A program made the translations under genes and the position numbers. From contig NZ_CP095550.1 in NCBI RefSeq assembly GCF_023078335.1, forward strand, positions 4,322,001 to 4,386,000: 64,000 nt of DNA, read 5' to 3'. Of the stretch, positions 58,624 to 64,000 are shown piece by piece; the first letter of the stretch is position 1, and the number at the start of each line of letters is the position of its first letter. The notes beneath the pieces are model-generated. The model did no database searches, was not told the DNA's origin, and saw only the letters and a list, made by a program, of their open reading frames with translations. The DNA comes from Metabacillus endolithicus. GTDB lineage: Bacteria > Bacillota > Bacilli > Bacillales > Bacillaceae.

Positions 58624-59772
58624 CTACAAACTTTTTAAATAATCTTCAATTCGATCCATAGCTTCAATTAATTGTTCCATGGAATAGGCATAAGACAGCC
58701 TTACATATCCTTCACCGTATGTAGAAAAAGCACTGCCAGGAACAAGGGCAACTCCTGCTTTTTCTACAAGAGAGAGAGCAAATTCAAAGGAAGTTTGTTC
58801 AAACTTCTTAATACTTGGGAAAAGATAAAAAGCTCCATTAGGCTTTATCACATCAAATCCCATTTTAACTAAACGGTCATAAACATAATCTAATCGCTCT
58901 TTATATGCTGTTTTCATTTCTTCTGCATCATTCATTCCAATTGTTAAGGCTTCATATGCTGCTTTTTGAGAAATCGATGTGGCACAGGAGACATTATATT
59001 GGTGAACTTTTAATAAATGTTTTGCTACAGAATGGGGTGCAAATAACAAACCAATTCTCCAGCTCGTCATGCTATGTGATTTTGACAGTCCATTAATAAC
59101 AATTGTCTGCTCTCTAAGATAAGAAGCAATTGAATTGTGTGTCCCGTTATAAACTAACTCACTATAGATTTCATCCGATAAAACAAAAATATCTTTCCCT
59201 CTTAAAAGGTTTGCAATTTCTTCAAGTTCTTCATTACTAAGTGTAGCACCTGTAGGGTTTGAAGGATATGGGAGAACAATACATCTTGTTTTTTCTGTTA
59301 TGTAAGAAGCGAGCAATTCAGCAGTTAATTTAAAATCATTTTCAGTTGTATCTACATAGACTGGAACACCACCAGCCAATTTAATTAGTGGTTCATATCC
59401 AGGATATACAGGACTTGGTAATATTACTTCACTGCCTTCTTCTAATAATGTTCGGAAAGTACAATCAATTGCTTGACTAGCACCTACTGTAACAATAACT
59501 TCATTTTCAGGAGAGTAGGTAAGACCGTATTTTTTTGAGACAAATTGGCATGCCGCTTCACGAAGCTCAAAAAAACCAGCATTGTGCGTATATGTCGTAA
59601 AGTCATGCTGAATAGCAGTTACACCAGCATTTTTTACATGGTTAGGTGTTGTAAAGTCCGGTTGACCAATAGTTAGAGAGATAACATTCTCATAGTCAGC
59701 CACCATGTTAAAGAACTTTCTAATTCCTGATAATTCAATTTCCTTAACTTTTGAGTTAACCAAATGCTCCAT
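58624..59772 (-). CDS. patA: Pyridoxal phosphate-dependent aminotransferase PatA
   Basis: The 382-residue class I aminotransferase has the PLP Lys in INGLSKSHSMT (around residue 233), the substrate Asn/Asp pair in YPSNPTGATLS and SDEIYSEL, and the C-terminal Arg in GYVRLSYAY. In B. subtilis PatA serves N-acetyl-diaminopimelate or lysine-related transamination. ATG 59772 follows ATAGGAGG; the in-frame extension to 59823 has no ribosome-binding site and is rejected. Confidence 0.9.
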   Translation of the reverse strand: MEHLVNSKVKEIELSGIRKFFNMVADYENVISLTIGQPDFTTPNHVKNAGVTAIQHDFTTYTHNAGFFELREAACQFVSKKYGLTYSPENEVIVTVGASQAIDCTFRTLLEEGSEVILPSPVYPGYEPLIKLAGGVPVYVDTTENDFKLTAELLASYITEKTRCIVLPYPSNPTGATLSNEELEEIANLLRGKDIFVLSDEIYSELVYNGTHNSIASYLREQTIVINGLSKSHSMTSWRIGLLFAPHSVAKHLLKVHQYNVSCATSISQKAAYEALTIGMNDAEEMKTAYKERLDYVYDRLVKMGFDVIKPNGAFYLFPSIKKFEQTSFEFALSLVEKAGVALVPGSAFSTYGEGYVRLSYAYSMEQLIEAMDRIEDYLKSL

Positions 59773-59996
59773 ACTAATAAACCTCCTATAAATCTTATTA
59801 TAAGCATCAAAATTACTAATCATATTAAATGGTGTAGAAGGTTAGTAAATAAATGAATGCGTTAATAAATGAACTAAAAAGTTTCATAACAGTTATTTTA
59901 CCATTTTTCTTATACAAGTCATCCCTTTCTAACTCGTTTAGTCAATATAAAGAACGGGAATAGTAAAAGGGAATGCAAAAAGAGGGTAGTGAAGAA

Positions 59997-60965
59997 ATGA
60001 TTAGAACATTAGCAATAACAACTGAGGAAGAGGTTATCTATGATCTTTCTCTAAGTGAACTAAAAAAAGGAAACATAGAGTGGTATTGGGTTGACTTTCA
60101 AGAGCCAACCGATGACGAAGTGAAAAAGCTTTCAACTTTTTTCCATTTCCATCCACTAGCTATTGAAGACTGCTTAGAGTTTGTTCAAAGACCTAAAATG
60201 GATTTTTATGACCATTATTTTTTTGTTGTCATTCATTCTATTAATCAAAGTACATTTGAAGCGGATGAGATTGATCTTTTTGTTTCGAATCGCTTTATCG
60301 TTACTTTTCATAAAAACCCTGTTAGGGATATAACAAACATATGGCAGCGTGTAAAAAAAGAAGTTAGCCTTCAAAAAAGTCCAATGCAAATTCTGTATCA
60401 AATCGTGGACAAGATTGTTGATGAATATTTTCCTCCTGTTTACAAATTAGAAGATTCAATCAATCAGGTTGAGGATAATACTAGTGACCAAACAATAAGT
60501 GAACTCATGGAGCAAGTATTTGATATTCGATCAGAGTTAAATAAATTAAGAAGAACCATAGTCCCAATGAGGGACCTACTCTATCGAATCATCTCCTCAT
60601 CAAGGCTCAATTCACTAAAGGAAAAGCATATTTATTTTCAAGACATTTATGATCACTTGTTAAAGCTAGTTGAAATGATTGATGCTAACAGAGAATTATC
60701 TTCTGATATACGTGATAGCTATTTATCAATAAGTTCTGATCGCATGAACAGAGTCATGATGACGTTAACAGTTATGTCTTCGATTTTTCTGCCTTTAACG
60801 TTTATTGCAGGAGTTTACGGTATGAATTTTCAATATATGCCTGAATTGACAGGGAAATATAGCTATTTTATTGTGCTTGGACTTATGGGCTTAATTGGTC
60901 TTGGGATGATATGGTTTTTCTATAAAATGGGATGGTTTCGGTTTCATAAAGGAACAAAATTGTAA
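59997..60965 (+). CDS. CorA family magnesium/cobalt transporter
   Basis: This 322-residue ion channel has a cytoplasmic alpha/beta funnel (1-250) and two C-terminal membrane helices around the pore motif YGMNFQYMPE. ATG 59997 follows GAGGG and is preferred to ATG 59973, which is too near its ribosome-binding site. It is divergent from patA. Together with the CNNM/CorC gene this window holds two divalent cation transporter candidates. Confidence 0.9.
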   Translation: MIRTLAITTEEEVIYDLSLSELKKGNIEWYWVDFQEPTDDEVKKLSTFFHFHPLAIEDCLEFVQRPKMDFYDHYFFVVIHSINQSTFEADEIDLFVSNRFIVTFHKNPVRDITNIWQRVKKEVSLQKSPMQILYQIVDKIVDEYFPPVYKLEDSINQVEDNTSDQTISELMEQVFDIRSELNKLRRTIVPMRDLLYRIISSSRLNSLKEKHIYFQDIYDHLLKLVEMIDANRELSSDIRDSYLSISSDRMNRVMMTLTVMSSIFLPLTFIAGVYGMNFQYMPELTGKYSYFIVLGLMGLIGLGMIWFFYKMGWFRFHKGTKL

Positions 60966-61044
60966 CAACGGACAAATATCTCTTGAACTCTACGAACTAT
61001 ATAGTAAGATACAAATAGTACTTATTTACTAGAAGAGGTGGTAA

Positions 61045-61236
61045 ATGATGAACGATATGAACTCATTATTAACCGAAGAAGAACAAAAGCTCATTTTAAA
61101 ATTAGAATCAGAAATGCTTTTTGCCCTTACTGTCTCGCATATGACTTTTTATAAAAATGAAATTCAAGCAATCATTTCACAGGCAAAACGTAGACATTCA
61201 TTTCTTGAAAAGCTTGAAAAAGAAGCTTTAGTATAA
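61045..61236 (+). CDS. 63-residue hypothetical protein
   Basis: ATG 61045 follows AGAAGAGGTGG. The protein is a charged helix-rich product (LLTEEEQKLILKLESEM, then IISQAKRRHSFLEKLEKEA). No family recognised. It has its own terminator. Confidence 0.6.
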   Translation: MMNDMNSLLTEEEQKLILKLESEMLFALTVSHMTFYKNEIQAIISQAKRRHSFLEKLEKEALV

Positions 61237-61240
61237 AAAT

Positions 61241-61290
61241 GAGGTTCCTCCGGACTTGAGAAAAAGTCTTAATGGGAACCTCTTTTTTTA
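61241..61290 (+). terminator. Terminator of the 63-residue gene
   Basis: GAGGTTCC (61241-61248) and GGAACCTC pair around a 26-base loop, followed by TTTTTTT. Confidence 0.75.
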
Positions 61291-61360
61291 TTTGAGTGAT
61301 AATGACTATCTTCCTAAGTAATCCTTCATAAGGAATATGGTAGGTCCTTTTGTTTAGTTC

Positions 61361-61489
61361 TTATTGATTACGAGGGCGTGTTTTTTCTGCCTTTTTATTT
61401 GTAGAAGTAAGTTCTTTTGAGAACTCAGGGTCTGTTAAAGGTTTTGCTGTTTGAAGACCTGATTTTGAACGTACATTTCTCTTTGTCAT
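61361..61489 (-). CDS. 42-residue basic hypothetical protein
   Basis: ATG 61489 (minus strand) follows a perfect AGGAGG. The peptide (MTKRNVRSKSGLQTAKPLTD, then FSKELTSTNKKAEKTRPRNQ) is basic and hydrophilic. It resembles other very small Bacillus proteins such as the 58-residue one in this window (both share an F-S-x-E core). Function unknown. Confidence 0.6.
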   Translation of the reverse strand: MTKRNVRSKSGLQTAKPLTDPEFSKELTSTNKKAEKTRPRNQ

Positions 61490-61622
61490 GTAAGTGCCTC
61501 CTAAAATAATTTAACAATACCCTTTTATTTTTTAACGAATCATATCATTTTATTTTAACAATTTCTACCTTAATGGAGGTATGATATAAGAAAGTTGTTT
61601 CTAAATATAGGAGGTTTAATTA

Positions 61623-62090
61623 ATGAATAATCATAGTTTAAGTATTGCTTATCACAAGTGGGCAACTTTAAAGGTGGTAGGGCATATCCTAACCTTACCT
61701 AAAGAGATACATAAACAAGAAATAATAAGTGTGTTCCCCTCATTATTTGATACACTCTTACACATGATAGAGGTAGATGAACTATGGCTATCAAGAATAA
61801 AAAATAGAGAAATTAGCATAAATGAAAATAACACAATTGAACAACTATTTGAAAATTATGAAGCGTTATTAAATGAATATGAACAACTGGGACATGATGT
61901 TTTGGATCAATTAGTTACATATAAAAGTTCAGAGGGAATAGCACATGAAAATACATATTATGAGATCATTCAACATGTAGTAAACCATGGTACATATCAT
62001 AGAGGCAATATTTCCGCTATGTTAAGACAATTGGGAAATAAAACAGTATCAACAGATTATATTTATTTTCTAAGAGAACGGCAAGAGTGA
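61623..62090 (+). CDS. DinB family protein
   Basis: The 155-residue four-helix-bundle protein has the metal-binding His of HMIEVDELWL (near residue 47) and the HVVNHGTYHRGNI pair near 118-127, giving three His ligands. DinB/YfiT proteins are metal-dependent hydrolase or thiol transferase-like enzymes; this one's role is unknown. RBS AGGAGG. Confidence 0.85.
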   Translation: MNNHSLSIAYHKWATLKVVGHILTLPKEIHKQEIISVFPSLFDTLLHMIEVDELWLSRIKNREISINENNTIEQLFENYEALLNEYEQLGHDVLDQLVTYKSSEGIAHENTYYEIIQHVVNHGTYHRGNISAMLRQLGNKTVSTDYIYFLRERQE

Positions 62091-62113
62091 TTAAGTATAG
62101 AAATATCAACATA

Positions 62114-62142
62114 AAGAAGGAACCGTAACAACGGTTCCTTCC
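62114..62142. terminator. Bidirectional terminator
   Basis: AAGGAACCGT and ACGGTTCCTT pair around AACA, between the DinB gene and the convergent Pro/Gly-rich gene. Confidence 0.8.
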
Positions 62143-62146
62143 TGAG

Positions 62147-62590
62147 TTAACGACAACTAAATGATTGAATACGATCTAAATCAATACCGAAATAAACCCA
62201 ACGATATTGACGTCTACGCCAACGATATCCTGCGATAGAGTTGCGCCCTACAAATGTTGGATAGAACCAGAAGCCACGTCCATTGTTTAAACGAATATAT
62301 GTGTATCGATATAAACAACCACGAATTCCACCTGGATCTACAGCAAAAACACTTGCTTGACCTTGTGCTTGAAGGGGTGGTATTTCACTTGGTGGTGGAC
62401 CAGGGGGAGGGCCTGCCTGGTCAAATCCACCTACAAATCCACCTTGACCGTAGCCAGGTGGTCCAAATGGAGCTTGTTGATCAAAATCATTTTGTGGACC
62501 ATAAGGATATTGATCAAAACCATTACCAACTGGTGGACCATAAGGCGGAAATCCGGGCACTTGAATTGAAAACTGACGATATGGATACAT
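62147..62590 (-). CDS. Pro/Gly-rich protein of unknown function (spore-coat-like composition)
   Basis: ATG 62590 follows GAGAGGAGAG. The 147-residue protein has a low-complexity N-terminal half with many Pro, Gly, Phe and Tyr (QVPGFPPYGPP, QAGPPPGPPPSEIPP) and a conserved C-terminal domain with CLYRYTYIRLNNGRGFWFYP and GYRWRRRQYRWVYFG. Such composition is common in exosporium or coat proteins, but no signal is seen and no family is named. The frame extends upstream to 62704 without a ribosome-binding site; that extension is rejected. Confidence 0.65.
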   Translation of the reverse strand: MYPYRQFSIQVPGFPPYGPPVGNGFDQYPYGPQNDFDQQAPFGPPGYGQGGFVGGFDQAGPPPGPPPSEIPPLQAQGQASVFAVDPGGIRGCLYRYTYIRLNNGRGFWFYPTFVGRNSIAGYRWRRRQYRWVYFGIDLDRIQSFSCR

Positions 62591-62705
62591 ATTTTTCTCT
62601 CCTCTCATGAACCTTCGTATTACATTATGCAAGAAAATTAGATAGGTGAGTGTCCCGAATTTGTTTATTGAAGGTATCATTCTGATGAAAACACGGCGGA
62701 ACAAA

Positions 62706-62746
62706 AAAAGATAATGAAAAAAGAAGTTTCTTCTTCATTATCTTTC
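62706..62746 (-). terminator. Terminator of the GGDEF gene
   Basis: AAAGATAATGAA and TTCATTATCTTT (plus-strand view) form a 12-bp stem around an A/G-rich loop. Confidence 0.7.
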
Positions 62747-62750
62747 CTTA

Positions 62751-63740
62751 TTATTGTTGTGGTGCACAACAATCCTTCTTAGCATTCAAATCATAGCTCA
62801 CATAACAGCTATCTTCTTGTAACTTACAGAGTTTTTTTACTTCTGCAGCAATTTTACTAATCTCATCAATTGAATGGTAAATATGATTTTGATTTGTAAT
62901 AGTAGCTATAGAGAGAGCTACTAATGGTATTTTGTTGAAATTACCGTTCCGATCTTTTGTGTAAACAAATTTATTATTCCAGTCATGAGGATCGTAATAT
63001 TGTTTTATGCGAATTTCATATTCCTGGATAATAAGTTGGCAAATCTCTTCATAATGGTAATGAGGAAGAATGGCTACAAAATCATCTCCACCGATATGTC
63101 CAACAAAGGCATCTCTATCATCAATTAATAAAATATTTTTGCTTAATAGGTTGGCTACTTCTTTTATTAACAAGTCACCTTTTTTAAATCCATATGTGTC
63201 GTTGTATTCCTTGAAATGATCAAGATCAACATAAAGAAATGAAAATTCTTTTTGTTTAGTAGTAAGAAATTCATTCATCTTTTCTTCAATAAGAACATTT
63301 CCAGGTAATCCTGATAAGGGGTTAGTATACATTGCTAGATTCACTTGTACTTCTGCTAGCTTAATCAGCAGATTTTTTATACTGACTATTCCCTTTAGCA
63401 TTTGATCTTTAGTAACAACTACATAATCATACAGGTTTTTTTGGCTGCGCCCCATTGCTTTTGAACTAACGACAGTAATTGCTTCAGTATGTTCGACAAT
63501 AAGTGGAGCTGTATCCATGACTAGATCAATTGGTCTTCCCATAAAAAGATCAAAACCATATTTGGTAGAAATTTTTTGGTAAAATTGTGCTTTCATGACA
63601 AGTCCAACGGGTTGATTTTCACTAGCAACAACGATTCCTTCAAGATCAGGTAAATCTTCAAAAATCTGATTTACCTCCGAACTTTTTGTTTCTATTGAAA
63701 CAACTGGTACTTTTTCGATAATATCTCCAATGGTTACCAT
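62751..63740 (-). CDS. CBS-domain GGDEF protein, probable diguanylate cyclase
   Basis: This 329-residue soluble protein starts with a CBS-like pair (about 1-130), then a GGDEF domain with the active-site variant GGDDF (near residue 213) preceded by FLYVDLDHFKEYND (metal Asp). The allosteric RxxD site five residues before the motif is not evident. It ends with a Cys pair (DCCAPQQ). ATG 63740 follows AGGAGTCG. It would make cyclic di-GMP and so oppose the EAL protein at 26.3 kb. Confidence 0.82.
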   Translation of the reverse strand: MVTIGDIIEKVPVVSIETKSSEVNQIFEDLPDLEGIVVASENQPVGLVMKAQFYQKISTKYGFDLFMGRPIDLVMDTAPLIVEHTEAITVVSSKAMGRSQKNLYDYVVVTKDQMLKGIVSIKNLLIKLAEVQVNLAMYTNPLSGLPGNVLIEEKMNEFLTTKQKEFSFLYVDLDHFKEYNDTYGFKKGDLLIKEVANLLSKNILLIDDRDAFVGHIGGDDFVAILPHYHYEEICQLIIQEYEIRIKQYYDPHDWNNKFVYTKDRNGNFNKIPLVALSIATITNQNHIYHSIDEISKIAAEVKKLCKLQEDSCYVSYDLNAKKDCCAPQQ

Positions 63741-63969
63741 GTACTCACGACTCCTATTTTAATGAACAGGCTGATATATTACCTACTATTTTACTATAAA
63801 AACAGAAGATTTTTGTTAAATAAATGTAAATTTTTTAGGATTGAGAAATAATATGAAGGATTTCGCTCGTTAGATTAAAGTAAATAGGTATAAATATCTA
63901 TATTGCTTTTTTGCCTAAAACATTGATATCCTATACTTATTATTGAATTATCATCATTGGAGGATCATT

Positions 63970-64000
63970 TTGTTATCACTTATAAAACCACTTATTGTGA
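63970..64000 (+). CDS. Start of an unidentified gene (cut by the window edge)
   Basis: TTG 63970 follows TTGGAGGATCATT and begins MLSLIKPLIV. Only ten residues are visible; the hydrophobic start suggests a membrane protein. Too short to identify. Confidence 0.35.
   Translation, partial: MLSLIKPLIV

Overview
The window is low-GC Gram-positive DNA from a Bacillaceae genome. Gene content and order follow the Bacillus subtilis clpE-ykvI-queCDEF-ykvS-ykvT-ykvU-stoA-zosA-ykvY-glcT-ptsGHI-splAB-ykwC-pbpH-kinA-patA segment closely enough that most names rest on both protein features and synteny. A preQ1 riboswitch, CtsR, PerR/Fur-like, LexA and GlcT target sites, SplAB, Ger proteins and KinA indicate an aerobic, spore-forming Bacillus-like organism. 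I recognise no tRNA, rRNA, CRISPR array or complete transposon.

Layout. 1-6.7 kb: clpE (cut by the window edge, with CtsR boxes), ykvI, a phosphoesterase, a CNNM/CorC membrane protein with a long structured leader, and a DUF2254 protein. 6.7-9.3 kb: preQ1 riboswitch and the queCDEF operon for queuosine precursor synthesis. 9.4-12.8 kb: several small proteins, a patatin-like lipase and the cell wall hydrolase YkvT. 12.9-16.6 kb: a gerA/B/C-type germinant receptor operon lying between ykvT and ykvU. 16.7-21 kb: ykvU, stoA and zosA. 21-24.1 kb: a minus-strand carotenoid-type desaturase and glycosyltransferase. 24.3-29.2 kb: a dipeptidase, a secreted nuclease, an EAL protein, a HAD dehalogenase and a phosphofructokinase paralogue. 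29.3-31.9 kb: an accessory stretch with a solo WYL-like protein under LexA-like boxes and a probable type I toxin-antitoxin pair, also with a LexA-like box. 32-37.3 kb: glucose PTS (glcT, ptsG, ptsH, ptsI). 37.4-44.3 kb: splAB, an SDR, an S66 peptidase, ykwC and pbpH. 44.4-56.5 kb: a large acyl-CoA catabolic cluster with a TetR regulator. 56.7-64 kb: kinA, patA, corA, small genes, a DinB protein, a Pro/Gly-rich protein and a CBS-GGDEF protein.

The most interesting system is the 44.4-56.5 kb cluster. It encodes, as separate genes, both halves of the ACAD10/ACAD11 type enzyme: an aminoglycoside-phosphotransferase-like kinase and an acyl-CoA dehydrogenase ending in the ADGPDEVH signature. With them are a CoA ligase, SDRs, a 3-hydroxyacyl-CoA dehydrogenase, a second dehydrogenase, an enoyl-CoA hydratase, a thioesterase and, unexpectedly, a ComB-family phosphatase. 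This resembles the Pseudomonas putida levulinate (lva) route in which a 4-hydroxyacyl-CoA is phosphorylated and then dehydrated into beta-oxidation. Two near-identical 18-bp operator-like sequences precede the two halves of the cluster, and a TetR gene lies between them.

Nine genes in the window are split by a single small indel, and eight of the nine lie in mononucleotide runs. This pattern looks more like residual sequencing error than like decay, so these genes are described as full-length proteins with the frameshift noted.
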